Assembly: GCA_026874595.1 (NCBI GenBank)
Contig: CM049311.1
Coordinates: forward strand, 55,617,676-55,681,675
DNA: 64,000 bases
Direction: 5' to 3'
From: Sipunculus nudus
Lineage: Eukaryota; Annelida; Sipuncula; Golfingiida; Sipunculidae
The position numbers were made by a program, and so were the translations under genes. The notes beneath the pieces were generated by a model that saw only the letters and a list, made by a program, of their open reading frames with translations, searched no databases and had not been told where the DNA came from. Shown here one piece after another: positions 12,295 through 25,228 of this stretch; the first letter of the stretch is position 1; each line of letters opens with the position of its first letter.

Positions 12295-12607
12295 ACAAGG
12301 CCTACAGGCCTAATTGGAACCTGTGCAAAGTTTAGAAGTATGAATGGAGGTTTATTTTAAAAATTTAATATTGATCCTCCTAAGTCCTGCATATCTACCT
12401 TAGTCATGATGATTTCAGCAAAATGGACGTTTCTGACCTACAAGTTTCGGACTAGGACATTTTAAAACCAGAATATGGGTAGTCAACAAGCCACTATGTG
12501 TATCTGCAGGAATCAGAGTGGGACGGGTGAAATGAGGCATGGATTAGGTGGCAAGGGGAATAGAGCGTGATGTGTTGCATATCAGCATGGATGTCTGCAA
12601 CTAAAAC

Positions 12608-15600
12608 GTGAATGTAGGTGGTGCCACCTGTCATAAAATCAAGAAAATTGTCAAACCACTGCTAAGATATGAGTGGTCTTATCCCAAAACAGTTAAACAG
12701 ATGGATGCTGTGCATAAGTGGTTGCAGGTGGCACCACCAATTTTGTGTATGATGAAGAGCTATGTGAGATCTATACATAAGCAAAATTTTGGCCCCATCG
12801 GTCAAACAGTTCCCGAGATATGAGCTTGGATGTCTACAGAGTAAACATGAATGTAGGTGGCGCCACCTGTCATAAAATTGAGAAAGCTGTCCAGGATGTA
12901 TAAACCTGCATAATTTCAGGTGGATAAGTCAAACCACTGCTGAGATATGAGTGATTTTATCCCAAGGCAGATGAACAGATGGACGCTATGCATAAATGGT
13001 TGCAGGTGGCGCCACCAGTTTTGCCTATGATGAAGAGCTATGTGAGATCTATACACAGGCAAAATTTTGGCTCAATCGGTCAAACGGTTCCCGAGATATG
13101 AGCTTGGATGTCTGCAGAGTAAATGTGAATGTAAGTGGCGCCACCTGTCATAAAATCGTGAAAGCTGCCAAGGATGTAAAATACCTGAAAAATTTCAGGT
13201 GGAAAAATCAAACCACTGCTGAGATATGAGTGATTTTAACCTAAGGCAGATGAACAGATGGATGCTCTGCATAAATGGTTGCAGGTGGCGCCACCAGTTT
13301 TGCCTATGATGAAGAACTATGTGAGATCTATACACATGCAAAATTTTGGCCTAATCAGTCAAACAGTTCCCGAAATATGAGCTTGGATGTCTGCAGAGTA
13401 AATGTGAATGTAGGTGGCGCCACCTGTCATAAAATCAAGAAAGCTGTCAAGGATGTAAAATACCTGCAAAATTTCAGGTGGAAAAGTCAAACCACTGCTG
13501 AGATATGAGTGATTTTAACCTAAGGCAGATGAACAGATGGATGCTGTGCATAAATTGTTGCAGGTGGCACCACCTGTTTTGCCTATGATGAAGAGCTATG
13601 TGAGATCTATACACATGCAAAATTTTGGCCTTATCGGTCAAACGTCTCCTGAGATATGAGCTTGGATGTCTGCAGAGTAAATGTGAATGTAGGTGGTGAC
13701 ACCTGTCATAAAATCGAGAAACCTGTCAAGGATGTAAAATACCTGCAAAATTTCAGGTGGAAAAGTCAAACCACTGCTGAGATATGAGTGATTTTAACCT
13801 AAGGCAGATGAACAGATGGATGTTCTGCATAAATGGTTGCAGGTGGCACCACCAGTTTTGCCTATGATGAAGAGCCATGTGGGATCTATACACATGCAAA
13901 ATTTTGGCCTTATCGGTCAAACATCTACTGAGATATGAGCTTGGATGTCTGCAGAGTAAATGTGAATGTAGGTGGTGACACCTGTCATAAAATCGAGAAA
14001 CCTGTCAAGGATGTAAAATACCTGCAAAATTTCAGGTGGAAAAGTCAAACCACTGCTGAGATATGAGTGATATTATCTGTAGGCAGATGAACAGATGGAC
14101 TCTGTGCAAAAATGGTCGCAGGTGGCGCCACCAGTTTTGCCTATGATGAAGAGCTATGTGAGATCTATACACATGCAAAATTTTTGCCCAATCGGTCAAA
14201 CGGTTCCCGAGATATGAGCTTGGATGTCTGCAGAGTAAATGTGAATGTAGGTGGAGCCACCTGTCATAAAATCGAAAAAGCTGTCCATGATGCATAAACA
14301 TGCAAAATTTCAGGTGGATAAGTCAAACCACTGCTGAGATATGAGTGATATTATCCTAAGGCAGATGAACAGACTGACGCTGTGCAAAAATGGTGGCAGG
14401 TGGCACCACCAATTTTGTGTATGATTAAAAGTTATGTGAGATCTATACACATGCAAAATTTCAGGGGGATATGTGAAACCAGTCCTGAGATATAAGCCTG
14501 AATGTCTGCAGCATATACATAAATGTAGGTGGTGCCACCTGCCAAAAAATCTAGAAAGCTATCCAAGATGTATAAACATGCAAAATTTTAGGCAGATAAG
14601 TCAAACCACTACTTAGATATGAGTGATATTAGCCCACTGCAGACAAACAGATGGACGTTGTGCAAAAATGGTGGCACCACCAATTTTGTGTATGATGAAG
14701 AGCTATGTAGAATCTATACACATGTAAAATTTTTGCCCAATCGTCAAACGGTTCCCGAGATATGAGCTTGGATGTCTGCAAAGTAAATGTGAATGTAGGT
14801 GGAGCCACCTGTCATAAAATCGAAAAAGCTGTCCATGATGTATAAACATGCAAAATTTCAGGTGGAAAAATCAAACCACTGCTGAGATATGAGTGATTTT
14901 AACCTAAGGCAGATGAACAGATGGATGCTCTGCATAAATGGTTGCAGGTGGCGCCACCAGTTTTGCCTATGATGAAGAACTATGTGAGATCTATACACAT
15001 GCAAAATGTTGGCCTAATCAGTCAAACAGTTCCCGAAATATGAGCTTGGATGTCTGCAGAGTAAATGTGAATGTAGGTGGCGCCACCTGTCATAAAATCA
15101 AGAAAGCTGTCAAGGATGTAAAATACCTGCAAAATTTCAGGTGGAAAAGTCAAACCACTGCTGAGATATGAGTGATTTTAACCTAAGGCAGATGAACAGA
15201 TGGATGCTGTGCATAAATGGTTGCAGGTGGCACCACCTGTTTTGCCTATGATGAAGAGCTATGTGAGATCTATACACATGCAAAATTTTGGCCTTATCGG
15301 TCAAACGTCTCCTGAGATATGAGCTTGGATGTCTGCAGAGTAAATGTGAATGTAGGTGGTGACACCTGTCATAAAATCGAGAAACCTGTCAAGGATGTAA
15401 AATACCTGCAAAATTTCAGGTGGAAAAGTCAAACCACTGCTGAGATATGAGTGATTTTAACCTAAGGCAGATGAACAGATGGATGTTCTGCATAAATTGT
15501 TGCAGGTGGCGCCACCAGTTTTGCCTATGATGAAGAGCCATGTGGGATCTATACACATGCAAAATTTTGGCCTTATCGGTCAAACGTCTCCTGAGATATG

Positions 15601-17920
15601 AGCTTGGATGTCTGCAGAGTAAATGTGAATGTAGGTGGTGACACCTGTCATAAAATCGAGAAACCTGTCAAGGATGTAAAATACCTGCAAAATTTCAGGT
15701 GGAAAAGTCAAACCACTGCTGAGATATGAGTGATATTATCCGTAGGCAGATGAACAGATGGACTCTGTGCAAAAATGGTCGCAGGTGGCGCCACCAGTTT
15801 TGCCTATGATGAAGAGCTATGTAGAATCTATACACATGCAAAATTTTTGCCCAATCGGTCAAACGGTTCCCGAGATATGAGCTTGGATGTCTGCAGAGTA
15901 AATGTGAATGAAGGTGGAGCCACCTGTCATAAAATCGAAAAAGCTGTCCATGATGCATAAACATGCAAAATTTCAGGTGGATAAGTCAAACCACTGCTGA
16001 GATATGAGTGATTTTATCCTAAGGCAGATGAACAGACTGACGCTGTGCAAAAATGGTGGCAGGTGGCACCACCAATTTTGTGTATGATTAAAAGTTATGT
16101 GAGATCTATACACATGCAAAATTTCAGGGGGATATGTGAAACCAGTCCTGAGATATAAGCCTGAATGTCTGCAGCATATACATAAATGTAGGTGGTGCCA
16201 CCTGCCAAAAAATCTAGAAAGCTATCCAAGATGTATAAACATGCAAAATTTTAGGCAGATAAGTCAAACCACTACTTAGATATGAGTGATTTTAGCCCAC
16301 TGCAGACAAACAGATGGACGTTGTGCAAAAATGGTGGCACCACCAATTTTGTGTATGATGAAGAGCTATGTAGAATCTATACACATGCAAAATTTTTGCC
16401 CAATCGGTCAAACGGTTCCCGAGATATGAGCTTGGATGTCTGCAAAGTAAATGTGAATGTAGGTGGAGCCACCTGTCATAAAATCGAAAAAGCTGTCCAT
16501 GATGTATAAACATGCAAAATTTCAGGTGGATAAGTCAAACCACTGCTGAGATATGAGTGATTTTATCCTAAGGCAGACAAACAGACGGACGCTGTGCAAA
16601 AATGGTGGCAGGTGGCACCACCAATTTTGTGTATGATTAAAAGTTATGTGAGATCTATACACATGCAAAATTTCAGGGGGATATGTGAAACCAGTCCTGA
16701 GATATAAGCCTGAATGTCTGCAGCATATACATAAATGTAGATGGTGCCACCTGCCAAAAAATCTAGAAAGCTATCCAAGATGTATAAACATGCAAAATTT
16801 TAGGCAGATAAGTCAAACCACTACTTAGATATGAGTGATTTTAGCCCACTGCAGACAAACAGATGGATGTTGTGCAAAAATGGTGGCACCACCAATTTTG
16901 TGTATGATTCAGAGCTATGTGAGATCTATACACATGTAGAATTTTTGCCTAATCAGTCAAATGGTTCCTGAGATATGAGCTTGGATGTCTGCAGTGTAAA
17001 TTTGAATGTAAGTGGTGCCACCTGCCAAAAAAAAACTAGACAGCTATCCAAGGTGTATAAACATGCAAAATTTTAGGCAGATAAGTCAAACCACTACTGA
17101 TATGTGAGTGATTTTAGCCCATGACAGACAAACAGACGGACGCTGTGCAAAAATGGTGGCAGGTGGCACCACCAATTTTGTGTATGATTAAGAGCTATGT
17201 GAGATCTATACACATGCAAAAATTTCAGGGGGATATGTCAAACCAGTCCTGAGATATAAGCCTGAATGTCTGCAGCATATACATAAATGTAGGCGGCGCC
17301 ACCTGCCACAAAATCCAGAAAGCTATCCAAGATGCATAAACCTGCAAAATTTTAGACATTATGTCAAACCACTGCATATAATATGAGTGATTTTATCCCA
17401 CCGCAAACAAACAGACGGACACTGTGCAAAAATGATTGCAGGTGGCATCACCGCTTTTGCGTATTATAAAGAACCATGTGAGATCTATAAACATGCAAAG
17501 TTTTTGCCCAATCAGTCAAATGGTTCCTGAGATATGATCTTGGATGTCTGCAGCATAAATCTGAATATAGGTGGCGCTACCTGTCAAAACATCAAGAAAG
17601 CTGTCAAAGATGTATAAACCTGCAAAATATCAGGTGGATAAGTCAAACCACTGCCAAGATATGAGTGATTTCAATCCAAGGCAGATGAACAGATAGACGC
17701 TGTGCAAAATTGGTTGCAGGTGGCACCACCACTTTTGCGTATGATAAAGAGCTATGGGAGATCTATACACATGCAAAATTTTGGCCCAACTGGTCAAACG
17801 GTTCCCGAGATATGAGCTTGGATGTCTGCAGCTTAAACGTGAATGTAAGTGGCGCCACCTGTCATAAAATCAAGAAAGCTGTCCAGGATGTATACACATG
17901 CAAAATTTCAGATGCATAAG
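12608..17920 (-). repeat. Satellite-like array with 129+150-bp dimeric units
   Basis: Palindromes such as those at 13005, 13134, 13284, 13413 and 13563 are spaced alternately 129 and 150 bp, giving a 279-bp dimer. The two halves are related: each runs palindrome, then ATACACATGCAAAATTT-like, then GTCAAAC..(T)GAGATATGAG. The halves are told apart by what follows the palindrome: AGTTTTGCCTATGATGAAG in one, TGTCATAAAATCAAGAAAGC in the other. The array has about 19 dimers of varying identity. Units near the right edge (from about 16,900) are more diverged than the middle, as expected of homogenisation in the interior. Confidence 0.9.
13203..16525 (+). repeat. 1,663-bp higher-order duplication inside the array
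   Basis: Sequence at about 13203-14865 is repeated at about 14866-16525, offset 1,663 bp (six dimers). Diagnostic variants, such as a decayed GGTGGTGACACC palindrome and units lacking GCAG before the palindrome, recur at the same offset. A further offset of 554 bp (two dimers) relates about 16004-16525 to 16558-17080. The array therefore grew by block duplication on at least two scales. Confidence 0.85.
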
Positions 17921-18689
17921 TCCAACCAATGCAGAGATATGAGTGCAGATGAACAGATGGACGCTGTGTAAAAAATGGTTGCAGGTGGCACCACCATTTT
18001 TAGTGTATGCTTTCCAAGGGCTACATTTGTGCAAAATCTTTAGCCTTATCAGTCAAACGGTTCCTGAGATATGTGGGTTTATGTGGCGAAACAGATGCAC
18101 AAATGGACACTGGGCAGAGAGGATGGGTCAGAGGTCAACCAAAAATGAGGGCGCAGCAGTTCACATGTGACTGATCATAATTCTGAATTTAAACAAAAAT
18201 TCTGCCCAGTGGTTATAGACGAGTTCTCTGGAAACCTATGCAGCAATGGCGGCAGTGTCGGCATCCGACTGAAAACATTGTATCCGCAAAACTCTGTTTT
18301 GGCGGATACATTGATTGTAGCTGGCACCACCAGTCCTACATACAACAAACAGATATATAAATATGCCCAATGTCAAACTGATATGTCAAACCCCTCCTGT
18401 AAAATAAGCAGGGACATACACTGTGCAAAATTATTGTAGGTGGCGCCACCAGTCTTGTACATTATAAAGATACCCGATATGTATAAACATGCCCAATTTT
18501 AGGCTGATGTATTAAATTCCTCTGTAGAAATAAGCAGGCGCATACACTGCAAAAGTCAATGTAGGTGGCACCACCTGTCTTGTAAATGAGAATACCATCA
18601 AAGACGCATAGACAGGTCAAAATATCAGTCCAATACATCAAACTTCCCCAGAGTTTGATGCACTGGGCTGACAAGGCTTAGGTGAATAA

Positions 18690-18840
18690 GGCAGTTGCCC
18701 CTGAGTGACCTGTGACAAATTGCTGCCTCAAGCTACTGCACTGAGTGAACTCTTGACCTGCACCTGGCTAGACTGAGTGAACCTTTTGACCTGTACCTGG
18801 CTGCACTGAGTGAACTCTTGACCTGTTGCATATTCTGACA
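18690..18840 (+). repeat. 32-bp minisatellite, family I body
   Basis: CTGCACTGAGTGAACTCTTG-type units, about four copies, followed by a GGCAGTCTGCC palindrome and a TATA-like motif. Same place and order as in the other family I copies. Confidence 0.8.
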
Positions 18841-18860
18841 CAGTTGGCAGTCTGCCAAAG

Positions 18861-19018
18861 CTATAAATAGATTCAGGCTGAACTTTGGTGCCAAATATGA
18901 TGCAGTGAGCAGTCTGCCAAAGCTATAAATAGAATGCAGCTACTGCACTGAGTTAACTCTTGACCTATACCTGGCTGCACTTCTTCCAATCCTTGCACTG
19001 TGCCAAAACTATTTATAG
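18861..19018. promoter_or_regulatory. TATA-like motifs facing both ways
   Basis: CTATAAATAG occurs at 18861-18870 and 18923-18932 on the plus strand, each just after a GTCTGCCAAAG context. CTATTTATAG at 19009-19018 is its reverse complement. The trio, or most of it, is kept in other family I copies. The match to a metazoan TATA box is seen directly; promoter activity is inferred. Confidence 0.4.
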
Positions 19019-20612
19019 AGCTGACATCATCTTGGCTAATGGCCAACATCAAGGCACTGGCAATCTGCCAATGATAAACCAAGTGCTGCCATCTGTACAC
19101 ATAAGTGGTCCCTACTTGAAATAACTTTGAAATTTATTTTCCCAATACAAAAAGCTTTTCAGCTGACTTTTTTTTATATAAAAAGAAATCAGGAATATAT
19201 GTAAAATGACTACGGATGCATACTGAATGCAAAATTAAAATACAGATATATCTAATTGATAGCAAATTCTTGAATTAAGTTGAGTAGGGATACCAATAAT
19301 TTATAATCCATGTACAGTTGTCTTTATATATAGCCACAGAGAGCTGAATATCCATGATTGTAACATTGCCTGGATTGATGAATAATTTAAATCATAAATC
19401 TAAATTAAAAAAAAAAATTTAAAAAAACTTTCTTGTCAATAGTAACCAAAGATAACCTGAAATCTAAATATCTAGTGGCATGATGTAATAGATGCTGATA
19501 AACTGGTGCAGGGTTAGATGTAACAGCATATTATGACACAGCTAACATATATGGTAAAATGACTCAATTCAATCTCCATAATTCAGCCAAAAATCATTCA
19601 TGTCGAACTATTAATGACAATTATTATAAGAATTATTGTAGGGATTATTCTTGTAAAATATTTAACAAACTGGCTTCAGTGGCATCAGTCGAAAAATGTT
19701 TCGCAGGTTTATAACTCATATAGGAAAATACAGCAAACTGGCTAAGTTCAGCTTCCCGTAACTCAGCCAAAAAGCACTGAACCAAAACCATTTGAACAAA
19801 CTTGAATTATCAACATCTGAGGATAATTAATGTGTGAGATTTCAGAATTTGGTCCAGTTGTTTTTGAGAAGAAGATCTTTGTAGCCACTGAGCTAAAATG
19901 GGCTGTTATGGCATATGACTAAATTCATCTTCCCATAACTTAGCCAAAAGTCACTGAAAAGAGACTATTTGAACAAACTTCAGAAAGCACTACCCTAGGA
20001 TCATTTCTGTGTGATATTAAACATTTTGGCCATATGGTTTCAGAGAAGAAGTTTTTTGTAGCCCTCAGTGTGATACAGGCACGATGACCCCGTACAAAAA
20101 AGGCCAATGCAGGTGGCGCCACTTATACCTCAATTTCAGATATGACCTATGTTACCAACATTGGCATAAAATTTGGTGATGATAGCTCCAGCCGTTTCTG
20201 AGATTTAAATTTTAATATGCTTTTTTGCACAGTTAACAAAGTTCAACCTCCTGTAACTCAACAAAAAATCTCCGAACTGAAACCATTCGAACAAACTTGA
20301 GAAAGATTGATCCAGGGATCATTTCTATAAAATATTGGACAATTTGGCTGGACAGTTTCTGAAAAGTAGATTTTAAAAGCTTTTTTAGCTTTTTCCCTGT
20401 AAAATCTAAAAAAATCCAGTTAGGAAAAATTAAACAAAAATCCGATATAGTTTTTTGGATGACTGATTATTCGCAAAAAATTTGGTGATGCTAGCTCCTG
20501 CCGCTTTTGAGATAGCTATGGTTAATGTACAGACGACGCATGACGTACGACGCACGACATAGACGCACGACAGAGGCCGCCTCACCATCGCATAAGCTCA
20601 CAGGTTCGCTAA

Positions 20613-22034
20613 AAAAGAGTAAATTTAGTTTTGCTGACGCATGGACCATTGATGTCATTTCATAGACTGGCGCTAATGCCAGATGTTTAAATATCTACCT
20701 TATACAAGACCAAGGTGCCAATATATGTCACGTTTGTTTGATTTAAGCCGTTTCTGTAGTTCTTTTTCCCCCTCAGATAATCTTTAAATACAAGATTCTC
20801 CATGAAAACTTATGATTTTGTTGTTTTATAATGTACATTACATATAGACAGGTCTCACGTTTAGGCCGCCATACTTGACAGTCGACTTCTGATCAGCTGT
20901 TAATTAGGGCCACATGGAGTAAATTTTATAACGGATTTTACTTAAACTTTATAAATATTTTTTTGACTATCATTTACTAAATTACTGTATGCAAGGACCA
21001 AATTAAAGTTTATTTCCATGCTGAATAAAACAAAAGACAAAACAAGGTAAAATTCCTGAACTGCTCAAGGTAGTGCAGCGAGGGCCACTTCCCGGGAGTC
21101 ACGGTCCAAGCGGTGGAGCGTTAATTGCTTGTGTAAGAAAGACTGCCGATGCACAAGACAACATCCCTTTGATAATTAATTACATAGGAAAACTGCCGGG
21201 GCGCAAGGCTCCCATCACAATCCTTTGATGATTAATTAGTACGCTAGATCAAAAAACACCTAAACCAAATGAGTGACTGTTACAAACTCCAAATGAATGG
21301 TTAGACAATGTTAATTGTTACAAAAAGAACAAAATCAGTTAACAATAACACAATTGAATGAAAAGAAAAACAACAAATTATATAAAAGTTTTATTTCACA
21401 TGTTAGAAATAAGAGTAATTAATCTATGTGTGGCCCCCCTTGACCTCAGGTAACGCACACTGAGGTTGCTTGACTTGGGAATACCCAAATAAATGTGCAT
21501 ACATTAAACTCGTTTGCAGCATAGTTATATCACTTGCAATCGGAATAGAACTGGCACTTTGAGACAGATGACATCATATGGATAGTTACACTGAATTATA
21601 AAAGGTAAGTATTCTGTCCATGTTTTGAGAATAATTATAAATCATAGTAAAGGGCAATATTGGAGGGCAAAACAGTCAATTGTCAACAGGTGCTGCGAAT
21701 GTTTTATGGGAGGCGATAGTTTCCGGTAATGGGTCGTCCACGCCCCAGTTAGGGCTTAGGCCAAGGATAGTTTATTTAAGTTGCTTTTTTTTTCTAATGT
21801 TGTAATGCTACTCAGACATACGGAAACCATTTTCTGAGCAATATATATTTTTAATAGTCACCCTAGTACTACATTCATATCAGTAATGGGGATTCCTTTG
21901 ATAACAAGGCAAGATGGCGACTGGCACAAAACCGCCAGCCTACATTTACTAAATAAAACTGATTCTGAATTATTTGAGAAAATTTGGTTATTAAAGTTGT
22001 ATTACTGAAAAAAAAGTCCCTAGCTTTAACATTT
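20613..22034. other. Spacer between elements, no gene recognised
   Basis: This stretch is not part of family I or II. It holds a GC-richer patch (about 21060-21240) in which a roughly 53-bp block beginning ACTGCCG is present twice in diverged form, with GATTAATTA-type ends. It also has two promoter-like GGCCGCCAT / AAGATGGCG words at 20871 and 21909. No open reading frame of useful length and no clear splice structure is visible. Confidence 0.4.
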
Positions 22035-22897
22035 TTAGCTCAGTTGACTGAAAGTCATCTGAGCTTAGATAGCGATCCGTCTGTCCATCCGGCAGTTAAC
22101 AGGGCACATTTCGTAACCGCTGCACCTGGAATCTTCCAACTTGACATCCTGGGAGGTCCATGAAAAATCCCATATTCTCTGAGCTATAGGTCTCCAAGTA
22201 CCCCCCAGAATAATCAAAAATTTGCTACAAAAGCTCAAGTAGCTGATTAACTACTGCATTGATCACCATGATTCTCTGCATGTACATTGATCATGGAGTG
22301 TTCATCAGTTCTGTAAACTTGTGGTGCTACCTATATTTATTCCAATTTTTACGAATTTTTTTCTCTATTTTTTGAGACCTTCAAAGAAGCTGTCATCTGT
22401 TAACAGGGCACAAATCCTAACTGCTGGACCTTGAATCTTCTAACTTGACATCAAGGGAGGTCCATGAAAAGTCTTCAGGGAAACCTGAAATTAAGTCTCT
22501 GTTACCCATATACTCCGAGCTATGGGGTTGTAAGTACCCCTCAGATTAATTAAAAAGTTAATACAAAAGCTCCAGTATCTAAATAACTAATGCATTGATC
22601 ACTATGATTCTTTGCATAAATATTGATCATGGAGAGTTCCATAAGTTCCTGCAGGCTGGTGGCGCTACCTGTTTTTTTTTCCCAATTTTTCTTAATTTTT
22701 CTTTATTTTTGAGACCTTCAAAGAAGATGTCATCTGTTAACAAGGCACAAATCATAACCCCCGACCTTGAATCTTGATACTTGACAGCTAAAGAGGTTTA
22801 TGAAAAGTCTTTATGGAAAATTGAAATGAGTGTCTCTGTTACCCTTATCTTCCGAGTTATTGGGCTCATATGTCCCCCCCCCCCCCCCAAATAATTA

Positions 22898-25228
22898 ACA
22901 AGGCCTACAGGCCTAATGCGAACCTGTGCATTGGGAAATACACCAGGTATAATGCTTCAATGCTGGACCATTACTTTTCATGTATATGAACTATGCAAGT
23001 ACTAAACATTTTGAATAAGAAACAATTACACAAACATCACTGCTGAAATTCTGGCATAGGTGCGCACAACACTAAAAAGATTGTAGTTGGCACCACCAGT
23101 CTTGTATACAACGAAGCTATCAGAGATATATACATAAGCCCAATTTCAGACTGATATATCAAACCCCTCCTGAGAAAAACGTGTGCAAAGGTCATGGTAG
23201 GTGGCGACACCTGTCTTGTGTGCGAGAAAGCCATCAAAGACACATAGACAGGTCAAAATATTAGGCCAATACATCAAACTTACCTTGAGTCTGATGCATG
23301 GGGCTGACCAGGCTTAGATGAGAAAGGCTGTTGCCCCGAGTGAACTGTGACAAATTGCTTGCTCAGACTACTGCACTGAGTGAACTCATGACCTGCACCT
23401 GGCTGGACTGAGTGAACTTTTGACCTGTACCTGGCTGCACTGAGTAAACTCTTGACCTGTTGCATAATCTGACACAGTTGGCAGTCTGCCAAAGTTATAA
23501 ATAGAATGCAGCTACTGCACTGAGTAAACTCCTGACCGATACCTGGCTGCACTGAGTGAACTCTTGACCTGTTGCCTAATCTGATACAGTTGGTAGTCTG
23601 CCAAAGCTATAAATAGATCCAGACTGACCTTTAGCCTGTTGCCAAATCTGAAATAGTAGCCACACCATTCCATAAGCTCATGCAGGGGCCCTGCCCTGAG
23701 GGGCTTGACACCCATGAAGTGATCACATGGTGCCCATGAGGTGTTCACATGTCACCCATGAGGTGATCACATGCCATGTGCTTGGTTGCACTGATTGAAC
23801 TCTTGACCTATATCTGGCTGCACTGAATGAACTCTTGATCTGTTCCCAAATCTAAAACAGTTGGCAGTTTCTCATCCTATTTAAAGATACAGATTCAATC
23901 TTGGCCTGTTGGTATATCTGTTTACACATACTGAAAGACTTTGGTTAAAATTTCTTTTCTCAAGCCGACATATTCATAAACTTTTTATCAAAATATCTAG
24001 AATAATAAAAGATGCAGTACTTTCATTGTTAAAGGTCCAATAGTTCTGCCAAAAATCATTCTAGTAAACTTGAACAAAGGCCACCTAAGAATAATTTTTG
24101 TGCAATGTTACAGAAGATATAATTGAAATAATAATTTTGTAGAACACTATTGCAGTCCTCAGTTTGAAAAAGACATAAAAATGGCCATAAGACCAACTTA
24201 AGCTTTTCACAACTCAACCAAAAATCAACAAACTCAGTATATTCTGATATGATTGAAAGAACCATGTCCTAGGATAATTCTTTTGAAAAATTGAACAATT
24301 CAACTTGACAGTTTCATCATTAAGCTGAAAGAGGCTAAAATTATGAGGTTTTTTGCCCATAAAAACAGGTCAATGTAGGTGGCACCACTAAATCTACAAC
24401 TTCAAATATGAGTCATGTGACCAACATTTGCACAATACCTGGTAATGCTAGCTTCTGTCATTTCTGAGAGTACTATGTCAGTATGCTAACTTAGCAGAAT
24501 GACTGTTCAAATTTGTGTAACTCCACTAAAATTCATCAAATGCAAACCATTTGAACAAACTTGAGAGGGCTTGCCTCTGGGATCATTTATGTAAAATATT
24601 TAACAATTTGGCTGGACCGTCTACAAGAAGACGACTTTTAAAATATTGTCAGCTTTTTCCTTATAAAATCTAAGTAAATGCAGATAGCAAAAAAATAAGC
24701 TGAATCCAACAAAATTTGATATGTGACAGATCATTGCATAAAATCTGGGAATTGTAGCTCCTGCTATTCCTGAGAAATTATGAATTAATGTACAGATGAC
24801 CAATGACCCCTGTACAAAAATAGGTCAATTCAGGTGGTGCCACCAATACCTGAATTTCATATATGACTCATGTGACCAACACTGGCAAAAAATTTGGTGA
24901 TGATAGCTCTGACTGTTTCTGAGACTGTCATTTTAGTATGCTTTTTTGGACAGATGACTAAGTTCAACTTCCTGAACAAAATTGAGGGAGATGGTATAAA
25001 AAAATTATTTCTGTGAAATATTGAACAATTTGGCTTGAGTGTTTCAGAGGAGAAGATTTTTAAAGGTTTTTTTAGCTTTTTCTCTATAATATTTAAGAAA
25101 ATTTTCAGATGGCTAATTTTTTGCATTAAATTTCATGATGCTAGCTCCAATCATTTTCAAAATAGTATGGGTAAACGTACAGAAGACAAACGCCACCACA
25201 CCATCGCATTAGTTCACAGGTTCACTAA
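22898..25228 (-). mobile_element. Family I element nested in family II (2.3 kb)
   Basis: The left end ACAAGGCCTACAGGCCTAAT with GCGAACCTGTG is at 22898. The right end is decayed, TTCACAGGTTCACTAA, at 25213-25228. It carries a few palindrome-headed units (about 23090-23220), the 32-bp minisatellite, a 22-bp minisatellite at 23709-23776, TATA-like motifs at 23495 and 23608, and two body palindromes (near 24377 and 24835). It abuts a second, 5'-truncated family I block directly at 25229. Confidence 0.7.
23709..23776 (+). repeat. 22-bp minisatellite, three units
   Basis: CCCATGAGGTGATCACATG-type units in tandem, also at about 51729-51795 in another family I copy. The two copies share this insertion, which the others lack, so they form a subfamily. 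Confidence 0.8.

Larger units (their letters stand above)
12295..20612 (-). mobile_element. Large family I Helentron-like element (8.3 kb)
   Basis: The left end is ACAAGGCCTACAGGCCTAAT at 12295. The right end is CATAAGCTCACAGGTTCGCT+AA at 20593-20612. Order inside: a left flank shared with the copies at 33362 and 48476 (GAGGTTTATTTTAAAAATTTAATATTGATC type), a 5.3-kb satellite-like array (12608-17920), a body segment with a palindrome-like GTATCCGCAAAACTCTGTTTTGGCGGATAC (18280-18310), further palindrome-headed units (18325-18600), the 32-bp minisatellite, three TATA-like motifs, a diverged body, a last palindrome at about 20112, and the GACGCAC microsatellite (about 20530-20580). It is much longer than the 2.4-2.7 kb sister copies because its array expanded. 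No transposition protein is encoded. Confidence 0.8.

Noticed and set aside
13996-16513. Repeated 61-89-codon frames in the satellite-like array as a repeat protein
   Set aside because: They recur only because the DNA unit recurs. Both strands are open in places, sister units contain stops, and the reading phase is not kept across units.
12608-17920. CRISPR-like regular array
   Set aside because: Units are contiguous tandem repeats of about 279 bp with no short repeats separated by unique spacers, in a eukaryotic-type context.
20871-21925. GGCCGCCAT and AAGATGGCG words as divergent gene starts
   Set aside because: The plus-strand ATG opens only a 12-codon frame, no splice structure could be supported, and the words alone are weak evidence.
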